NCBI GenBank assembly: GCA_964590255.1
Contig: CAZPYA010000006.1
Coordinates: 1-64,000, forward strand
Length of the DNA: 64,000 bases
Source of the DNA: JAKIYB01 sp964590255
GTDB taxonomy: Bacteria > Armatimonadota > Hebobacteria > CAIYQO01
Direction of reading: 5' to 3'
Part shown: in pieces, positions 25,451-32,748 of the stretch
Layout of the letters: each line of letters starts with the position of its first letter
Numbering within the stretch: position 1 is the stretch's first letter
The notes under the pieces: model-generated
The model's database searches: none
What the model saw: the letters and a program-made list of their open reading frames with translations, nothing else
Told to the model about the DNA's origin: nothing
Position numbers and translations under genes: made by a program

Positions 25451-25996
25451 CTAAATCGGCTCGATGAGGCCGTAGTTGCCGTCGCGGCGGCGGTAGATGA
25501 CGTTGACTTCGTTGCTTTCCGAGTTGCGGAAGACGAAGAAGTCGTGACCGATGAGCTCCATTTCCATGGTGGCTTCCTCGGGGACCATCGGCTTCACCGC
25601 GAAGCGTTTCGTGCGCACGATCTCCGGCTCCAGCTCCTCCTCGTCAGCCGGAACGGGGGCGTTGGCGGCGGCAGCTTCGGCGGGTTTCTGGCCGCCCAGC
25701 GACTCGTGCGTGCGGGTGATGAAGCGCTCCTTATAACGGCTGAGTTGGCGCTCCAGCTTGGCGACGACCAGGTCGAGAGACGAATACATGTCGGCCGAGC
25801 GCTCCTCCGCGCGGATGAGCGTGCCGTCCACCTTCATGGTCACTTCCACGATATGCTGGCCACGCAGGATGCTCTCGGTGACGTGAATCTCCTGCACATG
25901 GTCGAAGAACCGGCTCAGTTTGAGCAGTTTCGTTTCGGCATACTCCCGCAGCGCCGGGGTGACTTCGAGATGTTTTCCCGTAAAAACAATCTGCAT
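25451..25996 (-). CDS. hpf: Ribosome hibernation promoting factor, long form
   Basis: A 181-residue protein with the two parts of long-form HPF. The N-terminal ribosome-binding domain reads MQIVFTGKHLEVTPALREYA and continues HIVEVTMKVDGTLIRAEE with YSSLDLVVAKLERQLSRYKE. After a linker rich in Ala, Pro and Glu, the C-terminal dimerisation domain carries RTKRFAVKPMVPEEATMEM, LIGHDFFVFRNSESNEVNVI and YRRRDGNYGLI. Such proteins pair ribosomes into inactive 100S dimers under stress. AAAGGAGG precedes the ATG, and a strong terminator follows. Confidence 0.95.
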   Translation of the reverse strand: MQIVFTGKHLEVTPALREYAETKLLKLSRFFDHVQEIHVTESILRGQHIVEVTMKVDGTLIRAEERSADMYSSLDLVVAKLERQLSRYKERFITRTHESLGGQKPAEAAAANAPVPADEEELEPEIVRTKRFAVKPMVPEEATMEMELIGHDFFVFRNSESNEVNVIYRRRDGNYGLIEPI

Positions 25997-26045
25997 GGCG
26001 AGCCTCCTTTATTTTGTCCCGGGGTGTCGGGCACCCCTACCCCCA

Positions 26046-27248
26046 TCAGGAACGGACTACCGGCCGGCCCAGGCTGGCCGTGGCGTAAGCCGCCATGCCG
26101 GCGCCCTCTCCCGCGAACCCCAACCCTTCGGTGGTGGTCGCCTTCACGGACACCTGCGCCACCGTCACCGCCAGCGCCTCCGCCAGCCGCGCCCGCATCT
26201 CCGGGATGTACGGGGCCAGTTTGGGCGCCTGCGCGACGATGGTCGCGTCGATATTACCAATGACATACCCGCTGTCGCGCACCAGCGTCCCCACCTGCGC
26301 CAGCAGCGCCAGGCTGGAGATGCCGCGGTAGCGCGGGTCGGTATCAGGAAAATGCTGGCCGATGTCGCCCAGCGCCGCCGCGCCCAGCAGGGCGTCGATG
26401 ACGGCGTGCGCCAGCACGTCGGCGTCGGAATGGCCCAGCAAGCCCAATGCATGCGGCACGGTGACCCCGCCCAGCACCAACGGGCGGTCGGGTGCCAGGC
26501 GGTGGACGTCGTAGCCGAAGCCGGAACGGGGGGTGGATGGCACATCCGCGCGCCCAAGGAGGCGTTCGGCGAGGGCCAGGTCGTCGGGGCCGGTGATCTT
26601 GAAATTCAACGCATCGCCCTCCACCAGGTGTACGCGGTGGCCGGCGCGTTCGACCACGGCGGCGTCATCGGTGACGTCCCAGTTCTCGGCGATGGCGCGG
26701 GCGTAGGCGGCGCGGGCCAGGTCGGCGCGGAAGCCCTGCGGGGTTTGCGCGCCCCACAGGCCGGCGCGGGGCAGGGTGGCTGCCACCGTGCCGCCGGCAT
26801 CGGCGCGCTTCAGCGTATCCGCCACCGGGCAGGCCACCACCGCGGCGCCGTGCGCGCGCACCGCGTCGATGCAGGCGCTGATGACCCGCTGAGAGACGAA
26901 AGGCCGGGCGGCATCGTGGATGAGTACGATATCCGAACCGGCCGACATCTCCTGCAAGCCCTGCCAGACGGAATCGCGCCGTTCGGCGCCGCCCAGCACC
27001 ACCTTTTCCGTCACGGTCGCGGGACCACCGGCGATGAGAGCCCGGGCGCGCTCCATATCGTCCGCCGCCGCGATGAGGAGAATCTCCGTCACCGCCGGGT
27101 GGCTGCGGAAGGTAGCGAGGGCGTACGTGAGTAACGGACGTCCCCCGAGCGTGACCCAGGCCTTGCGCTCCGCGTTACGGAGTCTTGCGCCGGCCCCCGC
27201 GGCCGGAATAAGAACTGTTGCCGTCTTCGGACTCCTCCTGTCCCTCAT
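26046..27248 (-). CDS. ispDF: Bifunctional IspD/IspF (MEP isoprenoid pathway)
   Basis: A 400-residue fusion. Residues 1 to about 230 are 2-C-methyl-D-erythritol 4-phosphate cytidylyltransferase: VLIPAAGAGARL, HDAARPFVS, LWGAQTPQGF and VTDDAAVVE. From about 240 onward is 2-C-methyl-D-erythritol 2,4-cyclodiphosphate synthase: GFGYDVHRL (metal-binding D and H), LLGHSDADVLAHAVIDALLG, DIGQHFPDTDP and VKATTTEGLGF. IspE is the missing middle step and is not here. The start overlaps the 3' end of the PIN/TRAM gene by 74 bases. No other start would keep the nucleotide-binding loop, so the overlap appears real. Confidence 0.95.
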   Translation of the reverse strand: MRDRRSPKTATVLIPAAGAGARLRNAERKAWVTLGGRPLLTYALATFRSHPAVTEILLIAAADDMERARALIAGGPATVTEKVVLGGAERRDSVWQGLQEMSAGSDIVLIHDAARPFVSQRVISACIDAVRAHGAAVVACPVADTLKRADAGGTVAATLPRAGLWGAQTPQGFRADLARAAYARAIAENWDVTDDAAVVERAGHRVHLVEGDALNFKITGPDDLALAERLLGRADVPSTPRSGFGYDVHRLAPDRPLVLGGVTVPHALGLLGHSDADVLAHAVIDALLGAAALGDIGQHFPDTDPRYRGISSLALLAQVGTLVRDSGYVIGNIDATIVAQAPKLAPYIPEMRARLAEALAVTVAQVSVKATTTEGLGFAGEGAGMAAYATASLGRPVVRS

Positions 27249-28356
27249 ACTTGAGATCGGCGAAGATCATCTTCACCGCCAGCGTTTGCAACGCGCTGGA
27301 GACGGGGACCGTCACCGTGTCGCCCAGCATTTTCTTGCCGTTTTCCACGACGACCATCGTGCCGTCGTCCAGGTAACCAACCCCCTGGTTATATTCTTTC
27401 CCTTCCCGCACAATGGTAACCACCAATTCTTCACCCGGCAGCACCACCGGCTTCACGGCATTGGCCAGTTCGTTGATATTCAGCACGCGCACGCCGTGCA
27501 GTTTGGCAACCTTATTCAGATTATAATCGTTCGTGACGATGTCCGCGCTCATCGACTTGGCCAATTTCACCAACTTGATGTCAACAGCGTCCCCCGGCGC
27601 GAACGTGATTTTATAACGGTCGACGATACGCAGCGAGCCTTCCATCTCCGTCTGCAATTGATGGAGGATGTCCAGGCCGCGGCGGCCGCGGTTGCGGCGC
27701 AGCGCATCGGCCGAGTCGGCGATGTGGTGCAGCTCTTCCAGTACGAAACCGGGCAGGATGAGCGTGCCGTCCAGGAAGCCGGCGCGGCAAATGTCGTAGA
27801 TGCGGCCATCGATGATGACGTTGGTGTCCAGCAGCTTCGGAATGGTGTTTTGCACCGCCGGCGCCGCGCCCGCCGCCGCGCTGCCGCCCTTGCTGCCGGG
27901 CAGCAGGAACTTCATCTCGTCCTTCATGCTGAGGGCGATGACGTTGCCCAGCCAGATGATGAAGACGGAGGCGAGCAGCAGAATGGCGATGAGCGCGCCC
28001 ATGTCGAACTTGCTCTCCGGCGCGCGCAGCGACAGCACTACCGCCCACAGCAGCACCGCCGGGATAAGCGAGATGAGCGTGCCGAAGGTGCTGGCGATCT
28101 TATCTTCAGAGGGGATGCGCTTCAGTCCCTTCGCCACCTCCGCCATGGTGCGGAACAGGCGCGTGCCGAGATAAAAGCCGATGATGGCGAAGATAATCAC
28201 CACGCCGATGGGCGTGAGGGTGGTATACGCCTGCGACATCGGCAAACCCTTGTCGCGAACGAGGGCGAGGAAGTAGTTGGCGATGGCGTTGCCGATGATG
28301 GACATTGTAAAAGCCACCACCGCGCTGAATAGCATCCCGAAAATGCGCAATCCCAT
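27175..28356 (-). CDS. PIN/TRAM-domain membrane protein (YacL-like)
   Basis: A 393-residue protein. The N-terminal third has about four membrane segments (for example LTPIGVVIIFAIIGFYLG). The PIN domain follows: IPKLLDTNVIIDGRIYDICR, VLEELHHIADSADALRRNRG and IVTNDYNLNKVAKLHGV, with the acidic residues of a nuclease site. A TRAM-like domain closes it (GEELVVTIVREGKEYNQGVG). In many bacteria this gene sits directly before ispD, as here; its role is not well defined but an RNA-related nuclease is inferred. AAGGAG precedes the ATG. The last 74 bases overlap ispDF. Confidence 0.9.
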   Translation of the reverse strand: MGLRIFGMLFSAVVAFTMSIIGNAIANYFLALVRDKGLPMSQAYTTLTPIGVVIIFAIIGFYLGTRLFRTMAEVAKGLKRIPSEDKIASTFGTLISLIPAVLLWAVVLSLRAPESKFDMGALIAILLLASVFIIWLGNVIALSMKDEMKFLLPGSKGGSAAAGAAPAVQNTIPKLLDTNVIIDGRIYDICRAGFLDGTLILPGFVLEELHHIADSADALRRNRGRRGLDILHQLQTEMEGSLRIVDRYKITFAPGDAVDIKLVKLAKSMSADIVTNDYNLNKVAKLHGVRVLNINELANAVKPVVLPGEELVVTIVREGKEYNQGVGYLDDGTMVVVENGKKMLGDTVTVPVSSALQTLAVKMIFADLKYEGQEESEDGNSSYSGRGGRRKTP

Positions 28357-28473
28357 AGTGCTGCTCCTTAAGATACGTGTATGGTTATGGTAAACTGCCG
28401 GGCCTCCCGAGGGGGCGACGGCTGTGACAAAAATCGTGTCACTGCGCCGGCTGGCGCAAACATATTCTCGATT

Positions 28474-28502
28474 ATTATAGGGGATATTCGTCTGAGCGTA
28501 AA
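28474..28502 (-). promoter_or_regulatory. Promoter for the PIN/TRAM-ispDF operon
   Basis: Minus-strand TTTACG (28502-28497), 17 bases, then TATAAT (28479-28474). The leader of about 110 nt contains a GCGCC/GGCGC hairpin and a GTGACA...TGTCAC inverted repeat near 28424-28441 that could be a regulator site. The rest of the 318-base gap up to 28674 shows nothing clear. Confidence 0.55.
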
Positions 28503-28674
28503 GGCGCGCCACCGGGTAAGCGTGCAGTGTTGTCAGCGCGATTCGTCACCCGCAAAGCGAACATCGGGAGCAAAGGGGTGCCGAGAAGCATCTGCTCAAG
28601 CGGCATGATCGGCTCAATTCATACAATTGTGCGCGTTCGATCCTTTCGCGAACGCCTGCCACGGCAGGCACGCG

Positions 28675-30069
28675 CTACGGACGCATGTTGACCGTCACCT
28701 CGCCAAACGCCGCCGCCCCCTCCGTCACAAAGGCACCCAATCCCCCTTCTCGGTGCTCATACATCCGGCAGCACAGTGCCACGTCGTCGGCATACACCAC
28801 CAAATTCGTGCCGCTGGCGATAATCTTCAGCGTCACCGGGGCGCCGGGGGTGATGGGCAGCGGGCGTTCGACGATGAATGGTTGATCGCCGGGGCGCGGC
28901 CAGCGGTCGATGACCAGCCGCTGGTTATTGGGTTCCAGGCGCACCTGGTAGTAGCGGTCCATGGCGTCGTCCGCGCGCAGCAGCAGGCCGGCGGCGGCGG
29001 TGCCGGGCGCGACGGTCACCGTCGTCTCGATGAGGCATTCCCCCGGCATGGGGCCGAGCGCGAGCAGGCTGTGGCGACCCACGGCGTCGGTAGCGAGGCC
29101 ATCCCACGCGCCCAGCACCGGACGCGGAGTCGTCGGCTGTGGGGCGGTAAAGGCGGCGAGCACCGTCTCCGGCGGGCGCACGGTCAGCGTGCCGTCCGGT
29201 TGCTGCATCACCTCGTGCGCCACCAGTTCACCGCCCCACTGCCACCCGCCGTCGTCTTTCTCCTCGCCCCGCGTGGGCAGCCAGCCGAAGACGTAGCGCC
29301 GCGCGCCGTCGCCGGCGGTCTTCGCCGCGTAGTAGGGGCGGCCGTCGAAGCTGTCGTTGGCGGGGGCCAGCCACGGCCCGGCCAGCGAGCGGCTCATGCG
29401 GTAGTGGGTCACGCAGCGCTCGCTGAAGGTGGAATAGACCAGGTACCACCAGTCGCCGATGCGGAAGAGGTCGGGGCACTCGTGGGTGTAATATTCGTCC
29501 GGCGCCCAGAAGGGCTCGCGTACCGTCCAGGTAATCAAATCCGGGCTCGCCGCCAGCGCCGTGCAGCCGCGGTTGCGGCTCGGTCCCGTTGTCTTCCGCG
29601 CCGCCAGCAGCATCCAGTATTCGCCGGCCTCGTCGTTCCAGAAGACGAAGGGGTCGCGCCAGTCGTGCGGCTCATACCCCGCCGACGGCGCGAACCAGAA
29701 TCCCGGGTCCTTCGTCCACGTCTTCAGGTCGGGGCTGGTGGCATGCATCACCCCCTCCATCGGGAACCCCGCCTCCTTGCGGTGGTGGTTATGCCCGGTG
29801 TAGAAGATGTGGAACTGCCCCTCCGCCTGAATGACGCTGCCGGTGAAGACATACAGGTCGCGCGCGTCCGTCGCCCCCCGCGCCAGCGCCTCGCCCCATT
29901 CCTCAAACGTGACAAAATCCTCCGTCACGATCTGGAACCACGGCGTCCCCTCCCCATGTCCCGCGGCGTCGCGGTAATCCTTCAGGTAAAAGAGATGGTA
30001 GCGCCCGTCATGGTAGAACGGGATAAAGTCCGCGGCCACGCCGTCGGATGGGCGATAGAAAATAGGCAT
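28675..30069 (-). CDS. GH32-like glycoside hydrolase (beta-fructosidase clan)
   Basis: A 464-residue protein. The N-terminal blade has ADFIPFYHDGRYHLFYL, in which the Asp (about 14) occupies the nucleophile position of the family's WMNDPNG motif although the surrounding residues differ. DWRDPFVFWNDE supplies the RDP motif (Asp about 139) and THECPDLF the EC(P) acid/base motif (Glu about 197). After the five-bladed propeller a beta-sandwich follows (about 300-464). No signal peptide is seen, so it may act in the cytoplasm on an imported sugar. The ATG at 30069 has AGGGGGAG upstream. Substrate unknown. Confidence 0.82.
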   Translation of the reverse strand: MPIFYRPSDGVAADFIPFYHDGRYHLFYLKDYRDAAGHGEGTPWFQIVTEDFVTFEEWGEALARGATDARDLYVFTGSVIQAEGQFHIFYTGHNHHRKEAGFPMEGVMHATSPDLKTWTKDPGFWFAPSAGYEPHDWRDPFVFWNDEAGEYWMLLAARKTTGPSRNRGCTALAASPDLITWTVREPFWAPDEYYTHECPDLFRIGDWWYLVYSTFSERCVTHYRMSRSLAGPWLAPANDSFDGRPYYAAKTAGDGARRYVFGWLPTRGEEKDDGGWQWGGELVAHEVMQQPDGTLTVRPPETVLAAFTAPQPTTPRPVLGAWDGLATDAVGRHSLLALGPMPGECLIETTVTVAPGTAAAGLLLRADDAMDRYYQVRLEPNNQRLVIDRWPRPGDQPFIVERPLPITPGAPVTLKIIASGTNLVVYADDVALCCRMYEHREGGLGAFVTEGAAAFGEVTVNMRP

Positions 30070-30104
30070 CGGCTCCCCCTGGACTTGAAAAATGCACCAA
30101 CAGG

Positions 30105-30187
30105 AAATGGGGACTGTAACGTATTTCTCGATGAGATGAAAGGTGAACGATTTCTGCTCAACAAGAAATGCGTTGCTGTACCCATTG
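30105..30187. mobile_element. 83-bp MITE-like element, copy 2
   Basis: Same length and ends as the element at 11678-11760 but in the opposite orientation: AAATGGGGACTGTAACGTAT begins it, and AAATGCGTTGCTGTACCCAT lies at the far end. It lies between the GH32-like gene and the small pseudopilin gene. No coding capacity. Confidence 0.65.
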
Positions 30188-30252
30188 CCCGCATTGCTTC
30201 CATGCCCTATTTCGCTCACGCCGCTGTTCTACCTGCAGAGTTAGAGAACCGC

Positions 30253-30678
30253 TTACTTCCCCACGCCCCAAAAATCATGCGTCGGATGCGCCTGTTCGCC
30301 GGGGTTGAGCACCCGGCTTTCCAGGTGGCCGTCGGCCGGGCAGTAGTTCCAGTGGTCGATGAGCGAGATGGCGCCGGCCTTGGCGCGCGGATTGGCGGGG
30401 ATGCCGGTGCCGTCGATGCCGCCGCCGGGCTTCAAATACGGCCCCTGGTAACGCCCGGGGGTGATGGGCGCCTGCACGGATTTGCCATTCGTCGCCGTCA
30501 GGTCGAGCAGCGTCGCCGGATAAACGCCCGTGTCGGCGTGGAAACGCGCGATGGCCGCGCGGATAGTCTCCTGCGCGCCTTTCGTCCCCTGCTCGCGGAC
30601 AAAGAGCCCCTTGCCGAAGAAGGCCAGCCCCACCACGGCGGCAAACCAGATGATAGTCATCACGATACGGCGTGTCAT
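30253..30678 (-). CDS. GspG-like pseudopilin without a canonical prepilin signal
   Basis: A 141-residue protein. A single N-terminal hydrophobic helix (IIWFAAVVGLAFFGKGLF) leads into AIARFHADTGVYPATLLDLT, the region after the helix in type II secretion pseudopilins. PGRYQGPYLK and a late DHWNYCPADG complete the GspG-like fold. Unlike its relatives in this window, it lacks FTLIE and the Gly cleavage site, so it may remain as a membrane-anchored protein. The start has a weak ribosome site. It is divergent from the secreted glycosidase-like gene at 30907. Confidence 0.65.
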   Translation of the reverse strand: MTRRIVMTIIWFAAVVGLAFFGKGLFVREQGTKGAQETIRAAIARFHADTGVYPATLLDLTATNGKSVQAPITPGRYQGPYLKPGGGIDGTGIPANPRAKAGAISLIDHWNYCPADGHLESRVLNPGEQAHPTHDFWGVGK

Positions 30679-30713
30679 GGTATCAGTATACCACCAAAGG
30701 GTGAAAGAACAGG

Positions 30714-30840
30714 TGGGCGGGCGAGCGTCCCCGCGAGCCGACTCCGGGGGGAAATCTCATCCGGCGTAATCACTCGATAGTAGAACACGACACACTGAAC
30801 TTCCACACGGAGTCGGCTCGCGGGGACGCTCGCCCGCCCA
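30714..30840. repeat. Perfect 33-bp inverted repeat in a divergent intergenic region
   Basis: The left arm begins TGGGCGGGCGAGCGTCCCCG (30714-30746) and its exact complement is 30808-30840, around a 61-base centre. It sits between the divergent starts at 30678 and 30907. Part of the arm recurs at 35635-35667, so it is a dispersed repeat in inverted pairing rather than a private operator. Confidence 0.75.
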
Positions 30841-30906
30841 TTGACCTCCTTGCCGAATCCGCCCCCACCCGTTACTATGATTCATCCGTCCGCAAGGAGC
30901 CCGTCC

Positions 30907-32748
30907 ATGCGCCTGTCCCTTGTCTGCTGCGCGCTGCTCCTCGTCCTCGACGTCCTCGCCGCCCCGGTGGTGGAGATCACCACGGTGCGGCCGAATAAGA
31001 TCGTCTACCCGGACGGCGAGGCGGGCACGGCGGCGGTGACGCTGACCACCGCCCAGCCTGCCGCGCAGGCGGTGACGCTGCGCGCGACGCTGCTGTGGGA
31101 CATCGACCAGTCCCACGCGCTGCCCGAGCAGGCGGTGACGCTGCCGGCGAAGGGGAGCGTCACCGCGCAGATCGCCTGGCCGGCGCCCGCCGCCCGCTAC
31201 GGCCACGAGCTGCGGGTGGAAGCGCTGGTGAACGGCGCGGTGGTCGACACCGGCCGCCAGTTTTTTGGCGTGCACCGCGACTGGATGGAGCTGGTCACCG
31301 TCGCCAACGAATACCCGAACATCGAGCGAACCGACTGGCCCTTCTTCAGCTACAGCAACCTGCAGCACTGGTTCGCCTGGGCGCCCGCCGACTACGCCGG
31401 CAACGCCCCCGCCACCGATACCTGGTACGCCGGGCAGGTGCGCTGGAAGCAGACGAAACAGAGCATCGTCGACGCCGTCGCAAAATGCCACGCGATGGGC
31501 ATCCACTGCACCTTCTACAACAACTCCTTCAGCAACGGCGCGGTGGGGCTGGAATGGGCCCGGCGCCACCCCGAGTGGGTGGTGCGCGAGCGCAACGGCC
31601 TGCCGCTGCTCGGCGGCAACCCCTTCGCCGCGGCGCGGCCGCCCACCGAGGAGCAGACCGGCGGCATGGGGCACGTACAGATCGATTTCTCCACTACCCC
31701 TGTGATCGAATGGGGCGCGCAAAACGTGCTGGATTCCGTGACCATGTTCGGCTGGGACGGCATGTTCTGGGACTGCAGCGGCTGCTACGTCTTCCCCGGC
31801 TTCAGTTGGGACGGCCAGGCCACCCCACACGGGCAAAACCCCGACGCCCTCACCGCGCGCAATTTCACCCTGTTCCACAACCTCGTCCGTAAAAAGCACC
31901 CCACCTTCGGCGTCTGGGTCAATGGTTCCATCGAGGGCTTTTCCGAGCCGTTCTGGAGCCGCTTCGGCAATGGCGGCGGCCTGCCCACCCTGGAAGCGCT
32001 GCTGCGCCAGCCGCAGACGGCGCTGCTCTCCGAGTTCCGTCACCACGAAGCCCCCGGCACGCACTTCAACAACTGGGTCCGCGCCCGCGACGCCTACCTG
32101 TCCCAGCGCGACGCCATCACCCAGCGCTTCGGCGCACCGGTGGTGTGCGGCTACACCTGGCCCGGCTACGGCTTCGGCGAGGGGAACCAGAAGGCCTACG
32201 AAGGCGCCCGTTATACCTGGACCGCCAGCAACCACTTGATGGCGCTGTACCTGGCCAGCCAGATGCATATCGCCACGAATCCGAACCCATGCATGTGGCC
32301 GGGCACGCAGTTCATGACGCGCTATTCCGCCTTGCTGTGGGCACGCGACCTGCGGACGCTGCCGGACGCGCACACGCGCTTCACCGCCGCCCTCAACCGC
32401 CCGGTGTGGTGGGAGCATTTCGCCTACCACCGTCCCACCCCGGCGGGCGAGGAGCTGCTGCTGCACCTGGTGAACGTGCCGGAAACGGAGACGGTGGATA
32501 TCCTGCGCGCCGCCGATCCCCCACCCGCCGCCGGCACCGTAACGTTGACCCTGCCCCACGGCGCGACGCTGAAAGGCGCCTGGGCACTGCGAATGCGCGA
32601 CTACGCGCCCGGCCGCGCCACCTGCCGGCAGGGACCGTCGCAGACGGCGCTGACCGCGAAAGTCGAGGGGGGACGAGCCACCGTGACCGTGCCGCCGTTT
32701 CTCTACCACACCCTCCTCGTCTTCCGGGTGGAAGGGAGCGCGCGATGA
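30907..32748 (+). CDS. Secreted TIM-barrel glycoside-hydrolase-like protein
   Basis: A 613-residue protein with a signal peptide (RLSLVCCALLLVLDVLAAPV). After an N-terminal beta-sandwich of about 110 residues, a barrel-like region follows: FSYSNLQHWFAWAPADY, GIHCTFYNNSFSNG, VQIDFSTTPVIEWGAQNVLD and FGWDGMFWDCSGCY, where the Asp of FWDCSG could be catalytic. A second beta domain ends the protein. The pattern recalls GH66 or related alpha-glycan enzymes, but I cannot assign it to one family. AAGGAG precedes the ATG. The stop overlaps the next start in ATGA, so the two genes are translationally coupled. Confidence 0.65.
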   Translation: MRLSLVCCALLLVLDVLAAPVVEITTVRPNKIVYPDGEAGTAAVTLTTAQPAAQAVTLRATLLWDIDQSHALPEQAVTLPAKGSVTAQIAWPAPAARYGHELRVEALVNGAVVDTGRQFFGVHRDWMELVTVANEYPNIERTDWPFFSYSNLQHWFAWAPADYAGNAPATDTWYAGQVRWKQTKQSIVDAVAKCHAMGIHCTFYNNSFSNGAVGLEWARRHPEWVVRERNGLPLLGGNPFAAARPPTEEQTGGMGHVQIDFSTTPVIEWGAQNVLDSVTMFGWDGMFWDCSGCYVFPGFSWDGQATPHGQNPDALTARNFTLFHNLVRKKHPTFGVWVNGSIEGFSEPFWSRFGNGGGLPTLEALLRQPQTALLSEFRHHEAPGTHFNNWVRARDAYLSQRDAITQRFGAPVVCGYTWPGYGFGEGNQKAYEGARYTWTASNHLMALYLASQMHIATNPNPCMWPGTQFMTRYSALLWARDLRTLPDAHTRFTAALNRPVWWEHFAYHRPTPAGEELLLHLVNVPETETVDILRAADPPPAAGTVTLTLPHGATLKGAWALRMRDYAPGRATCRQGPSQTALTAKVEGGRATVTVPPFLYHTLLVFRVEGSAR

